From Clavibacter capsici (GTDB lineage: Bacteria; Actinomycetota; Actinomycetes; Actinomycetales; Microbacteriaceae): a DNA stretch of 64,000 bases. Made by a program: the position numbers and the translations under genes. The stretch lies in NCBI RefSeq assembly GCF_001280205.1, contig NZ_CP012575.1, forward strand, positions 62,001 to 126,000. The letters run 5' to 3'. The notes beneath the pieces were generated by a model. The model was not told where the DNA came from. It ran no database searches and saw only the letters and a list, made by a program, of their open reading frames with translations. Shown in pieces: positions 1 to 9,884 of the stretch; position 1 is the stretch's first letter, and every line of letters begins with the position of its first letter.

Positions 1-2
1 TG

Positions 3-611
3 TCCCTCATCGGGGAGTCCGCCTCGGGGCACGCTGCGGTGCCGCCGCTGGTGCCCATCGCCATCGGCGTCGTCGGTGTGGTGGCGTTCGTCATGTGCCA
101 GGTGGCGCTGCAGCGACAGGGGGAGGCGTTCCTGGACATGCGCATCTTCCGCAGCAGGAAGTTGTGATTGCGGTGCTGACCACGTCCTCCGATGCCATGA
201 ACGGCTTCGGGGTCGCGCTCGTCCTGACGGGTGCGCTGGGGCTCAGGACGCTCGCGATCAGTCTGTTCCTGCTCCCGGGAGGTGTCGTTATCTCGGTCGT
301 GTCCGCGCTCGGCGGGCACGTCTGCGACCGCTTCGGCCCTGTGCCTCTGACTATTCCGGGAGGCGTGATCCGGGCCGCGAGCATCTGGTTCCTCAGCACT
401 CTGGACGACACCAGCAGCTTGGGAGCGCACCTGGGCGGGTATCTCAACATGACGGCGCGCCAGGGGATGATCTGGGGCCCTGTCACCACGCTCGCCCTGC
501 TGTCGCTGCGCTCAGAAATGTATCCCTACGGCACGGAGGCCGGCACCACCGTCCAGCAGCTTGCCGGCACCGTCGGGGGCGCCCGCATCGGTACATCTGA
601 TGCGCGATGAC
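3..611 (+). pseudogene. Decayed DHA2-type MFS drug exporter, C-terminal part
   Basis: The first 167 bases read in one frame as the middle of an MFS transporter (a hydrophobic run followed by a stretch ending FLDMRIFRSRKL) and then hit TGA. The family sequence resumes in another frame from about 165 with LLPGGVVISVVSALGGHVCDRFG and a VQQLAGT motif, both typical of EmrB/QacA-like 14-helix exporters. The final helices are missing and the frame stops at about 610. The gene begins outside the window, carries at least one frameshift and is truncated at the 3' end, so it should not be functional. The frame and motifs are read directly; the family is from recognition of the motifs. Confidence 0.7.
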
Positions 612-749
612 TCACGTATCAGCGCTGTGAGTGATGGCGACAGTCTTGTCCTCCTGCCTCGTAGCATCGCGGGCATCGCTATCAACAAGCCAACGGGCCA
701 TGGAGGACAGGAGCTTCGACCTGCAGCCTCCGCGGCATCGAGAGGAGAC

Positions 750-2585
750 ATGTCTATGGTCCGCAAGACGGGTTCAACGCGCGGTAGCGCCTTCAGCCGA
801 CGAGGGTTTCTTGCCGCCGCCGCGACGTCGATCGGCGCCGTCGTCGTTCGGGAACCGGGAGCCGGTCCGGCCAACGCTTCCGCTCGCGTGGACGAGTCGA
901 GCGCGGACATCGCGCGCATCCTGCTGGGCATGTCGTTGGAGCAGAAAGTCGGGCAGCTGTTCGTGATCGCCGTGTCCGGTGGAACACCCGCGACCACGGA
1001 CGCAGCGGCCATCAGTGCAAACCGGTCCGCCTACGGTGTCGGCACCCCGGCGGAGGTAGTGGCGACGCACCGGCCGGGTGGCATCATCTACTTCGCAGGG
1101 GATAGGGGCAACCTCGTCCTCCCGCCTCAGATCTCCCAGCTCTCCGACGGCCTGCAGCGCGCCGCTGAGAACGCCGGCGCCGTCCCGCTGCTGATCTCCA
1201 CCGATCAAGAGCAGGGTGGGTACGTCGTGCGAGCACCGGGGACGCTCCTCCCCGGCCAGATGGGACTCGCATCCAGCCCCACGACCTCATCGGACGTCTC
1301 TTCGGCCGCGGCGATCACTCGAGACGAGCTGCGCGCCATGGGCATCAACCAGGCGTTCGCGCCTGTGGTGGACGTGGCGTCCAATCCCGCCAACCCCGTC
1401 ATCCATGTCCGCTCCTTCGGCGACGAGCCCGGTCGCGTCGCATCGCTGGCCACGACGCAGATTCGCACATTCCAGAAGCGGGGCGGGATCGTGGCCGCGG
1501 CCAAGCACTTCCCTGGGCACGGCGATACCGACACCGACAGTCACACCGGACTCCCGGTCATCGGCCGTAGTCGCGCGGAGCTCGAGCGCATCGACCTTCC
1601 GCCGTTCGCCGCGGCTGTCCGGGCGGACGTGGGCGTCATTATGACGGCGCACATCGTTGTACCGGCGCTCGATCCCAGCGGTGATCCGGCGACACTGTCC
1701 CAGCCGATACTCACGGGGCTGCTTCGCGAGGAGCTCGGGTACGACGGTGTCGTGATCACCGATGCCCTCGATATGGCCGGCGTCCGCCAGCGATACACCG
1801 ACGCCCGCGTCCCCGTCCTTGCGCTGAAGGCCGGTGCGGATCAGCTTCTCATGCCCCCGGACTTCGCGGCCGCTCGCGACGGGGTGCTCGCGGCCATCCG
1901 CGACGGGGAACTGACAGAGCAGCGCATCGACGAATCGGTCACTCGGATTTTGCGCCTCAAGCAGCGCTTCGGGCTCCTCACCGCTCCGCGAGCCCGGGCG
2001 GAGGTATCTGTCGTAGGAAGCCCCACGCATCTAGCCATGGGTGTCGCCATCACCGATCGGACCATCACGCTCCTCAAGGACGACCTCCGCCTCATCCCGC
2101 TGAGACGAGGTCCGCAAAAAATCCTCGTCACCGGGTGGGGTGACGTCACGACTCGAAAGCTTGGAGATGTGCTCACCTCGCACGGCGCCTCGGTCGCCGT
2201 CTTCGCTACGGGCCTCTCGCCAGACGCGACAGCTGTGCAGGATGCTCTGGCGCGTGCACAAGATGTTGACCTCGTAGTCGTGTGTACTCGAAACCTAGGC
2301 GTCCCAGGTAGCCAGGGGCAGGTAGATCTCGTGGCCGCCCTAGGCGAGTCTGACACCCCGCTCATCTCCGTCGCGGTGCTCGAGCCCTACGACATCGCCC
2401 ATGTACCCAAGGTGAGCACGCATCTCCTGACGTACTCATATGCCTTGAATGCGCTGGAGGCGTTGGGCCGCGTCCTTTACGGGGATGTGGTGCCGACGAG
2501 CAGGCTGCCCTTGGATATCCCGCGGAGCGACGGCACGGGCGTGCTCTACGCGCGCGGATCGCACGTGAGGCTGCACCGCTCGTGA
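750..2585 (+). CDS. Tat-exported GH3 beta-N-acetylhexosaminidase-like glycosidase
   Basis: A 611-residue glycoside hydrolase family 3 protein, probably removing beta-linked N-acetylglucosamine or similar residues outside the cell. The ATG at 750 is preferred because GAGAGGAG lies just upstream; the open frame extends further 5' but without a ribosome site. The N-terminus has a twin-arginine motif (SRRGFLAAAATS, about residues 14-25). Seen further in: the GH3/NagZ signature KHFPGHGDTDTDSHTGLP (about residues 250-270), a VITDALDM segment bearing the expected aspartate nucleophile, and a C-terminal domain resembling GH3_C. It is longer than minimal NagZ proteins because of that second domain. 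It stands alone, with no close co-directional partner. Substrate is inferred from family only. Confidence 0.85.
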   Translation: MSMVRKTGSTRGSAFSRRGFLAAAATSIGAVVVREPGAGPANASARVDESSADIARILLGMSLEQKVGQLFVIAVSGGTPATTDAAAISANRSAYGVGTPAEVVATHRPGGIIYFAGDRGNLVLPPQISQLSDGLQRAAENAGAVPLLISTDQEQGGYVVRAPGTLLPGQMGLASSPTTSSDVSSAAAITRDELRAMGINQAFAPVVDVASNPANPVIHVRSFGDEPGRVASLATTQIRTFQKRGGIVAAAKHFPGHGDTDTDSHTGLPVIGRSRAELERIDLPPFAAAVRADVGVIMTAHIVVPALDPSGDPATLSQPILTGLLREELGYDGVVITDALDMAGVRQRYTDARVPVLALKAGADQLLMPPDFAAARDGVLAAIRDGELTEQRIDESVTRILRLKQRFGLLTAPRARAEVSVVGSPTHLAMGVAITDRTITLLKDDLRLIPLRRGPQKILVTGWGDVTTRKLGDVLTSHGASVAVFATGLSPDATAVQDALARAQDVDLVVVCTRNLGVPGSQGQVDLVAALGESDTPLISVAVLEPYDIAHVPKVSTHLLTYSYALNALEALGRVLYGDVVPTSRLPLDIPRSDGTGVLYARGSHVRLHRS

Positions 2586-2635
2586 TGTTCCGCTCATGCT
2601 CCACTCGGAGTGCCTAGCTCGTTTCAGCGACTCAG

Positions 2636-2956
2636 CTGGCCTTTTGGATCGCGGACATCCGTCAGGCCGCGCAGTCGGCGGCCCTTGCGACGGTCGTGCT
2701 CTCGCAGAGCGCGGAGGAGGGCGCCTCGTTCGCCATCCAGTTGGTGGCGCAGCTCGAGACCTCGCTCGACATGACGAGGAAATTTATCGCCTGCGAGTTG
2801 CTCGGGACGATCCGGCTCGTTCGTCGCCGCGGAGTGGCGGGCGATATGAGGGGCGCCTTCGCGCAAGCCTACGACCGCGCGGAATCTACGTTCGAGGCCG
2901 ACGACGCGGACGCAGATCTACGTCCCGACCTCGATCGCCTTGCCGCTCTGGTTTAG
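2636..2956 (+). pseudogene. C-terminal relic of an aromatic amino acid ammonia-lyase (HutH-like)
   Basis: About 105 codons read LAFWIADIRQAAQSAALATV, then SQSAEEGASFAIQLVAQLE, and finally LRPDLDRLAALV before TAG. The helical pattern and the closing L.PD....LV match the C-terminal end of histidine/phenylalanine ammonia-lyases. There is no plausible start or N-terminal part with the MIO-forming Ala-Ser-Gly, so the fragment cannot be active. It sits between the GH3 gene and the sugar-use operon, in the same orientation. Assignment is by recognition and is moderately secure. Confidence 0.5.
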
Positions 2957-3424
2957 TGGATCGCTGATGTGGCGTCCGACTGAACCCTGCTGCACCGCGC
3001 GTGGCGCCGTGGCAGGCCTGCCTCCTGACACCGTGGCTTGGGCAGCGCCTGTCTGGCTGCTTGGCTTCTTCAGCCCCACAACTCTTTATGTGACATAACG
3101 CAGATTATCAGTGGTAGAACCGGCTCGGCCGTTGTCCCGCGAGCGTCTGTATTGAGGGCTCCGCAGGCGCCCGAAGGACTTGAGCTTCGAACGGCCGTCG
3201 TGCTGGTTCGCCGTTGTACGTCATTCTTCGCCTCGAGGTCGCGCTGCGCTCCGGGCTGGCGCATGTATCGGGTGACGACAAGCGGGCTGGCGAACTCATC
3301 CGAAGGCGGCTTCCTCCGGGTCTTGGTAGCCGCGCAACGTGCCCCGATGTGGTCTCGTGGGCGACTTGCTTTCCGCGCGGGCGCACAGCTTCGCGCCTGG
3401 GAAGTCCTTGACCCGCAATCTTTC

Positions 3425-3438
3425 TGAAAGCGCTTGCA
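3425..3438. promoter_or_regulatory. LacI-family operator, copy 1
   Basis: TGAAAGCGCTTGCA is a near-perfect palindrome fitting the LacI/GalR-type consensus TGnAAnCGnTTnCA. It lies about 97 bases before the TTG start of the GH-A gene and 41 bases (start to start) before a second copy. The likely ligand protein is the LacI-type regulator at 11773-12813. Confidence 0.75.
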
Positions 3439-3465
3439 CAAATGGCCCAGCATGTGCATGATCCC

Positions 3466-3479
3466 TGATAGCGCTTTCA
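3466..3479. promoter_or_regulatory. LacI-family operator, copy 2
   Basis: TGATAGCGCTTTCA matches the same palindrome with one half-site change. The 41-base spacing is close to four helical turns, so two dimers could bind on one face or loop. It overlaps the region where the promoter of the 3522 operon is expected. Confidence 0.75.
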
Positions 3480-3521
3480 CACAGACGTGACGGCCGGACG
3501 AAGTACGAAGGAGTACAGACG

Positions 3522-6221
3522 TTGTCGATCTTCACCTGGTTCCCCGCTCGGAAGGCGCTACTCAGCTGCACCGCTGCCGCAGGCGTGCTCGCACTCGGCC
3601 TGACCGGCACGGAGTTCATCGCCGCGCCACAGTCCGCTTCAGCCGCTACGAGCCGTGTCGTCGTCGACTTCGGGACGACGACCGGTTCGTTCCGCGGCGG
3701 TGCCACGGGCACGCTCTACGGCCTCGGTGACGACGGGTCCCCGTCGCCGGCCGTGCTCGAGGGGGCGCGAGTGACCAACACCTCGCAGAAGCCGCCGCAG
3801 GGCGCGCAGCACCCGAACGGCGATGCTCTCGACGTCGAGCAGGACTTCTTCGCCGCTGGCGGCCAGGACCTCTACGTCTACGCGCAGGACATGTACCCGG
3901 ACTGGGCCTACAACGGCGGGCAGCGACCGGGCGACGCGAACCGCGACGGCGAGTGGGACTACCTGCCCATCCTCCGACAGGTCGTCGACTCCATCGCCAC
4001 CAACTCCGAGCACCCCGACAAGTACGTCTTCATCCCCTTCAACGAGCCGGACGCCGGCAACTGGTACCCGAACTGGAGCACGCAGAAGACGCAGTTCCTC
4101 GCCGACTGGTCCGCCGCATACGTCGAGATCCAGAAGATCTACGCTGCACACGGCCTCGGCAAGGCCAAGGTAGGCGGCCCCGGCGACTCCGCATGGCACG
4201 CCGACCGTAGCCGCGACTTCCTCGTCTACGCCAAGGAGAAGTCCCAGCTGCCCGACGTGTTCATCTGGCACGAGCTCGGCACCCAGAACCTCGCCACCTT
4301 CCGCAGCCACAACGCCGAGTACCGCGGATTCCTCCGCGAGCTCGGCATCCCGGACATCCCCGTCAACATCACCGAGTACGGCATGCTCCGCGACATGGGC
4401 GTCCCCGGACAGCTCATCCAGTGGTTCTCCATGTTCGAGGAGCAGAAGGTCGACGCACAGACCGCCTACTGGAACTACGCCGGCAACCTCTCGGACAACA
4501 GCGCCCGCAGCAATGGTGCCAACGGCGGCTGGTGGATGTTCAAGTGGTACGGCGACCTCGCCGGCAGCCGCACCGTCAAGGTCACTCCCCCGCAGGCGAA
4601 CGTCGCCGACACCGTCCAGGCCATCGCCGCCCGGGATGACGCCGACGGCGAGGCGACCGTGCTCGTCGGCGGCGGAGCCTCCGACATCGCCCTGGACCTG
4701 TCGGGACTCGACTCGGCGACCTTCGGTACGAGCGTCGACGTCGTCGTGCGTGCCGCACGCCTGAATGGCGCTGAGGGCCTCTCGGGGCAGCCGCCCGTCG
4801 TACTGTCGAGCCGTATCTCCCTGGCTTCCGGCGCCGCCTCTGTCACGATCCCGAACTCCGACCGCTATGCCGCGTACGAGGTGCAGATCACCAAGCCGCT
4901 CGCGCAGCGACCGGTAGTCGACACGTCCCTCGTCAGCAGCGTCGAGGCAGAGTCCGCCGCCTTGCAGAGTGCTAGCGCATTCACCCAGGACCCCGCCCGC
5001 GAATGGTCGTTCATGGCCTCGGCCGGCCGCGATGTCGGCGGCTTCAACCAGGTCGGCTCTTCCGCGACCTGGAACGTGACCGTGCCTCGGGACGGCACCT
5101 ATCGGCTCTCGGTCCTCGCCGGTGCGAACCAGGCGCCTGGGCAGCATGCCCTGTTCGTCGACGGATCCTTCAACCAGCTCGTGAAGTACTCCGCGGACCT
5201 GTCCTACACCTACCGCGGCAGCACGGATGTCCTCGTACCCCTGACCGCCGGCACCCACTCGCTCTCGCTGCGCGCCAGCCGCGACGGCCAGAACAAGCTC
5301 CCCGGCAGCGACATCACCCTCGACCGGTTCGAGCTCCGCGACGCCACCAACGGCGAGCCCACCACCTACCCCGCCACAGAGGCACGCCTCGCGTCCGGCG
5401 CGCAGCTGGTCTGGGGCCAGTCCCGCACTGCCAGCAACGGTGGAGCGCGCCTCACCGGCTCCGGTACGGCATCGTTCTTCGTGACCGCGGCGGAGAGCGG
5501 CTACCACGACGTCGCCGTCCGCTACACGACCACCGGGGCCTCCTCGCTTGGGGTGACGGTCGCCGACCGGAGCGTTCCGGCCGGTAGCGTCACCGCGGCC
5601 GGAGCGTGGACGACCATTGTCCGCGTGTGGCTGACGCAGGGCGTCAACGACATCGGCATCTCCTCGAACACGGGCGCCGTCGTCACCGACGTCACCACCA
5701 CCCGCGGATCCGCGCAGCGCGCCGCGGACACCGCATCCGGCAACGCAGTGCGGGTCGAGGCGGAGCAGCTCACCCGTGCCGGCGGGACCATCGTCCGGAC
5801 GCTCCCCGCGAGCAGCGGATCCAACGGCTCCGCAGATGCGCAGGGCGCCGTCACCGTCCTCGGCAACCTCGGAGCAGGGGCCGGTAACACCGCGACCATG
5901 GCCCGCCCCGCAGGCCTGGGCGCCGGCGACTACGTGCTGACCCTGTCGGCATCCAACGCCGACAAGACGCCCGCGATCAACTACAACCCCCAGGTCATCA
6001 GCCGCTTCGTCGACGTCACCGAAGCAGGCGGGACGCAGACGCGCGTGACCGCCCGGCACAACTACTCCTGGAGCAGCTTCTGGGACTACGCGCAGCCCAT
6101 CACCCTCACCACGCCGAGCGGCGCACTCACCTTCGGCAACGCGACCGCGTGGGCACCGGACATCGACACCGTGACCCTCGCCAAGCGTGCCGTCGGCACA
6201 CCCACCACCACCTCCCGCTGA
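3522..6221 (+). CDS. Secreted clan GH-A glycoside hydrolase with CBM35-like modules
   Basis: 899 residues starting at TTG 3522; GAAGGAG at 3507-3513 supports this start. Residues 1-42 are a signal peptide ending SASAATS. Residues about 45-460 form a TIM-barrel hydrolase: FIPFNEPDAGNWY carries the putative acid/base glutamate (NEP) and NITEYGM the putative nucleophile, the arrangement of clan GH-A enzymes such as GH39 or GH5 relatives. From about residue 475 a CBM6/35-like beta-sandwich starts (VEAESAAL...), and further beta-rich modules continue to the C-terminus. The protein probably releases galactose- or arabinose-containing sugars from plant wall polymers, because an alpha-galactosidase and a sugar importer follow. 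Exact GH family and substrate are not determinable here. First gene of the putative operon. Confidence 0.8.
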   Translation: MSIFTWFPARKALLSCTAAAGVLALGLTGTEFIAAPQSASAATSRVVVDFGTTTGSFRGGATGTLYGLGDDGSPSPAVLEGARVTNTSQKPPQGAQHPNGDALDVEQDFFAAGGQDLYVYAQDMYPDWAYNGGQRPGDANRDGEWDYLPILRQVVDSIATNSEHPDKYVFIPFNEPDAGNWYPNWSTQKTQFLADWSAAYVEIQKIYAAHGLGKAKVGGPGDSAWHADRSRDFLVYAKEKSQLPDVFIWHELGTQNLATFRSHNAEYRGFLRELGIPDIPVNITEYGMLRDMGVPGQLIQWFSMFEEQKVDAQTAYWNYAGNLSDNSARSNGANGGWWMFKWYGDLAGSRTVKVTPPQANVADTVQAIAARDDADGEATVLVGGGASDIALDLSGLDSATFGTSVDVVVRAARLNGAEGLSGQPPVVLSSRISLASGAASVTIPNSDRYAAYEVQITKPLAQRPVVDTSLVSSVEAESAALQSASAFTQDPAREWSFMASAGRDVGGFNQVGSSATWNVTVPRDGTYRLSVLAGANQAPGQHALFVDGSFNQLVKYSADLSYTYRGSTDVLVPLTAGTHSLSLRASRDGQNKLPGSDITLDRFELRDATNGEPTTYPATEARLASGAQLVWGQSRTASNGGARLTGSGTASFFVTAAESGYHDVAVRYTTTGASSLGVTVADRSVPAGSVTAAGAWTTIVRVWLTQGVNDIGISSNTGAVVTDVTTTRGSAQRAADTASGNAVRVEAEQLTRAGGTIVRTLPASSGSNGSADAQGAVTVLGNLGAGAGNTATMARPAGLGAGDYVLTLSASNADKTPAINYNPQVISRFVDVTEAGGTQTRVTARHNYSWSSFWDYAQPITLTTPSGALTFGNATAWAPDIDTVTLAKRAVGTPTTTSR

Positions 6222-6314
6222 GCTCGCCCACCTCCGAGCTACCCACGCCGGCCGGTGACCCACCCGTCGCCGGCCGGCTCCTCGCCCGCATCGCGGGCAC
6301 GAAAGGACCCCCCC

Positions 6315-8450
6315 ATGACCCTCGACCGCCTCCTCGCCTCCCCGGACGACGCGTCGACCTCCGCCCTGCCTGCCGTCATCCGGTGGAGCGCGCCTGGACT
6401 GACCCTCAAGTTCGCGCACGGCGACGGCCCTGTGCGACTCATCCGGGCCACCACCACCGGCGTCGACGTGCACATCCCCGGATCGATCCCCGCAACCGAC
6501 GTCATCGCCGCCGGACACGGTCGCACCCTCGTCGGATCACGCCTCGTGCAGTCCCGCCTCGGCGCCTCCCTCCGGCTCGCCGCCGTCCTACCCACCAGGG
6601 ACGGCGGCCTCGACCTCGTCTCCGACTCCCCTGACGGGCTGCGGATCACCCTGCACCTGCGCACCGCCGGACAAGCGGCCTTCACCGCCACCACGACCAT
6701 CGAGAACACCGGCGACACCGTCATCGACCTGCACGCCGTCACATCCTGGGCCAGCGCCCTCGGCTCCCGAGCCGACACCGGACACGGAGTCGCGGACTGG
6801 GACCTCCTCCAGGGGCGCAGCGACTGGCTGGGCGAGGGCCGCTGGTCCACGAGCCAGCTGCGCAGCGTCCTGCCCTCGCTGAACCAGGCCATGACCGGTC
6901 ACACTCCCCGTTCCGCGAACCGGCGCAGCTCCCAGGGCACCTGGTCCACGGGCGGATCCATGCCCCTCGGCGGAGCCGTGTCCACCGCCCGCGGCATCAC
7001 CTGGCTGTGGCAGGTCGAGAACAACGGACCGTGGCGGTGGGAGATCGGCGAGCACGTCGACGACGTGTTCATCGCCCTCGCCGGCCCCACCGACATCGAC
7101 CATCAGTGGCAGCAGCCGCTCGCACCCGGAGAGTCCTTCACGACCGTTCCGGCGACGATCGCGCTCGGCGCCGACCTCGACTCAGCGGCCGCGGCGCTGA
7201 CGCGGCACCGCCGCCTCACCCGCCGCCCGCACCCGGACAACACGCGTCCCGCCATCGTCTTCAACGACTACATGAACACCCTCAACGGCGACCCCACCAC
7301 GCAGAAGCTGCTGCCCCTCGTCGACGCGGCAGCCGCGGTCGGGGCGGAGGTGTTCTGCATCGACGCCGGCTGGTACGACGACGGCGGCGACTGGTGGCCC
7401 AGCGTCGGCGCCTGGCAGCCCTCCAACGTCCGCTTCTCCGGCGGACTCGCCGAAGTGACCGACCGGATCCGTTCCCACGGGATGGTGCCCGGACTCTGGC
7501 TCGAGCCGGAGTCCGTCGGGGTCCTCAGCCCGATCGCCTCATCGCTGCCCCCGGAGGCCTTCCTGCAACGCGCCGGGCAGCGGATCCTCGAACAGGACCG
7601 CCTCCACCTCGACCTCCGGCACCCTGCCGCCCGCGCCCACCTCGATGAGGTCGTCGACCGCCTGGTACAGGATTTCGGCGTGGGCTACTTCAAGCTCGAC
7701 TACAACACCGACCCGGGAGCGGGGACCGACGTCGACTCACCCAGTCCCGGAGCGGGGCTCCTGGGCCATTCCCGCGCCGTGCTCGACTGGCTCGACGGGG
7801 TCCTCGACCGCCACCCCGACCTCATCCTCGAGGCCTGCTCGTCCGGGGCCATGCGCGCCGACCAGGCGATCCTCTCCCGTGTGCAGGCGCAGTCCACCTC
7901 CGACCAGCAGGACTACCTCCTGTACCCACCCATCGCCGCGGCGGCGCCGCTCTCGATGCTCCCCGAGCAGGCGGCCAGTTGGGCGTACCCGCAGTCATCC
8001 ATGACGGACGAGCAATCCGCGTTCTGCCTCGTCACCAGTCTCCTCGGCAGGTTCTTCCTCTCCGGCTACCTCAACACCATGGACGACACCCAGATGGCTC
8101 TCGTCCGCGAGGCCGTCACGGCGGCCCACGAGATCCGCGGCGATCTGGTCCGCTCCGCACCGAGCTGGCCCTCCGGGTTGCCTGCCTGGGAGGACCGGTT
8201 CGTCAGCGTCGCCCTCGTCACCGAAGCCCGCTTCCTGGTGTCCGTCTGGGACCGCGGTGAACCGTCCGACGAGCACACCCTCGAGTTCCCCTCGCTGCGG
8301 GGCACGGACGTCGACATCGACGTCGTCTTCCCGCAGCACCTCACCCCCTGGCAGGCCAGCTGGAACGCCGCCACGGGCACCCTGACCGTCCGTTCGACCG
8401 CCGACACCGTCGGCGCGCGCACGTTCGCCCTCACGCCGCTCGCGTCGTGA
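6315..8450 (+). CDS. GH36 alpha-galactosidase
   Basis: 711 residues; the ATG at 6315 has GAAAGGA upstream, and a longer open frame to 6255 lacks one. It probably hydrolyses terminal alpha-galactosides in the cytoplasm (no signal peptide is seen). Family markers: FCIDAGWYDDGGDWWPSVG near residue 350, YFKLDYN with the nucleophilic aspartate near residue 460, and LEACSSGAMRADQAILSRVQ followed by QSTSDQQDY, where the second aspartate serves as acid/base. Length is usual for GH36. It follows the secreted hydrolase by about 93 bases and precedes the importer genes, consistent with uptake and then intracellular cleavage of galacto-oligosaccharides. Confidence 0.9.
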   Translation: MTLDRLLASPDDASTSALPAVIRWSAPGLTLKFAHGDGPVRLIRATTTGVDVHIPGSIPATDVIAAGHGRTLVGSRLVQSRLGASLRLAAVLPTRDGGLDLVSDSPDGLRITLHLRTAGQAAFTATTTIENTGDTVIDLHAVTSWASALGSRADTGHGVADWDLLQGRSDWLGEGRWSTSQLRSVLPSLNQAMTGHTPRSANRRSSQGTWSTGGSMPLGGAVSTARGITWLWQVENNGPWRWEIGEHVDDVFIALAGPTDIDHQWQQPLAPGESFTTVPATIALGADLDSAAAALTRHRRLTRRPHPDNTRPAIVFNDYMNTLNGDPTTQKLLPLVDAAAAVGAEVFCIDAGWYDDGGDWWPSVGAWQPSNVRFSGGLAEVTDRIRSHGMVPGLWLEPESVGVLSPIASSLPPEAFLQRAGQRILEQDRLHLDLRHPAARAHLDEVVDRLVQDFGVGYFKLDYNTDPGAGTDVDSPSPGAGLLGHSRAVLDWLDGVLDRHPDLILEACSSGAMRADQAILSRVQAQSTSDQQDYLLYPPIAAAAPLSMLPEQAASWAYPQSSMTDEQSAFCLVTSLLGRFFLSGYLNTMDDTQMALVREAVTAAHEIRGDLVRSAPSWPSGLPAWEDRFVSVALVTEARFLVSVWDRGEPSDEHTLEFPSLRGTDVDIDVVFPQHLTPWQASWNAATGTLTVRSTADTVGARTFALTPLAS

Positions 8451-8493
8451 ACACCCTCCCCTCCCACCGCACCGCACCCCGAAGGACCGACCG

Positions 8494-9810
8494 ATGAAGC
8501 TCACCTGGAAGACCGGCGCGACGGCCGTCGCCGTGGCCGCCGCCCTCACCCTGACCGCCTGCAGCGACCCCGGAGCCGGAGGCGGCAGCTCCGGCCCCGT
8601 CACGTGGCCCGCGCAAGACGCCGATCTCACCGGCACCACCCTCACCATCTGGGCCGCCCAGAACAGCTCGAAGACCGCGGACAGCGTCATCGACGGCTTC
8701 GAGGCGGCGACCGGTGCGAAGGTGGAGGTGCAGACGATCCCGGATCCCTACGAGCAGGGCATCCAGACCAAGGTCGCCACCGGCGACATGCCCGACCTCG
8801 CGTTCTGGCAGCCGACCGCCTCCAGCCTCACCGCTCTCAACGCGAAGCAGAACCTGCAGCCGCTGGACGGTGCTCCCTGGCTCGACACCTACGACGCCAA
8901 CTACGCGGACATCACCGGACTGCTCGACGACACCCGCTACGCCGCGCTCGTCACCACCCCGGCGGTCGAGGGCGTCTACTACAACAAGCAGGTCCTCGCC
9001 GACGCCGGCATCACCGAGATCCCCACCGACTGGGACTCCTTCCTCACCACCGCCCGCGAGCTCAAGGCACAGGGCAAGACCCCCTTCTACGAGATGGGCG
9101 CCGACAAGTGGGCCACCCAGTGGTGGGTCTCCGTCATGCTCGCCGACGCCGCGAAGGACGGTCTCTGGGACCGCGTCAACCAGAACGAGGAGAAGTTCAC
9201 CGACGCCACCATCCAGGGTGCCATCGACGACTACAAGGGACTCATCGACGAAGGCCTGTTCAACGCCGACATCAAGACCGCCACCTTCGAGGACCAGGGC
9301 GACGCGCTCCTCGCCGGCGACGCCGCGATGGTCGTGCAGGTCAACTCGTTCTTCGGACAGCTGCAGGCCAAGGCCGACACCGCGGAGCTCGACGAGAAGA
9401 TCGGCTTCTTCCCCATCTCCCCCACCGGCAACGTCGCCACCTTCATCCCCGACCAGAGCAACGCGCTCGTCGCGTTCGCTACCGGAGACGCCAAGCAGGA
9501 GGAGGCGTCGCGCCAGTTCCTGTCCTACTGGCTCGGTGACGGGTACCAGGCGTTCGTCGACGCGCAGCAGACCGTGCCGCTGATCTCAGGCATCGAGACC
9601 CCGGCCGGTGTCCCCGAGGCGCTCCGCGCCGCGTCGGCCTCCGTCCCGGACGCCGTCGGCTCCATGCAGGTGTCCGCCATCGCCAACCCCGACCTCTACA
9701 TCAACCTCGCGGACATGATCCAGGGCACCAAGACGCCCGCCGAGGCCGCCGAGGCCACCCAGCAGCAGTTCGCGGAGCTCGCCAAGGCACAGGGCGCCAC
9801 CGGCTTCTGA
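8494..9810 (+). CDS. ABC sugar transporter substrate-binding lipoprotein
   Basis: 438 residues. The N-terminus is a lipoprotein signal with lipobox LTAC (cysteine near residue 23) followed by a glycine/serine linker. The rest matches the CUT1 extracellular solute-binding family: LTIWAAQNSSKTADSVIDGF, TTPAVEGVYYNKQVLADAGI and an SYWLGDGY segment. It would capture oligosaccharides at the outer face of the membrane for the two permeases encoded next. ATG 8494 follows GAAGGA. Confidence 0.9.
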   Translation: MKLTWKTGATAVAVAAALTLTACSDPGAGGGSSGPVTWPAQDADLTGTTLTIWAAQNSSKTADSVIDGFEAATGAKVEVQTIPDPYEQGIQTKVATGDMPDLAFWQPTASSLTALNAKQNLQPLDGAPWLDTYDANYADITGLLDDTRYAALVTTPAVEGVYYNKQVLADAGITEIPTDWDSFLTTARELKAQGKTPFYEMGADKWATQWWVSVMLADAAKDGLWDRVNQNEEKFTDATIQGAIDDYKGLIDEGLFNADIKTATFEDQGDALLAGDAAMVVQVNSFFGQLQAKADTAELDEKIGFFPISPTGNVATFIPDQSNALVAFATGDAKQEEASRQFLSYWLGDGYQAFVDAQQTVPLISGIETPAGVPEALRAASASVPDAVGSMQVSAIANPDLYINLADMIQGTKTPAEAAEATQQQFAELAKAQGATGF

Positions 9811-9884
9811 CCCGGCACCCGCACGCGCACCACCGGGCGGGGTGCCTGACCGTCACCCCGCCCGCACCATCGACAGGAGACAGC

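Noticed and set aside
3639-6518. A 959-codon minus-strand open frame
   Set aside because: It is the antisense of the GH-A gene and its neighbour, rich in Gly/Arg/Val/Asp with no domain, as expected from the codon bias of high-G+C DNA.
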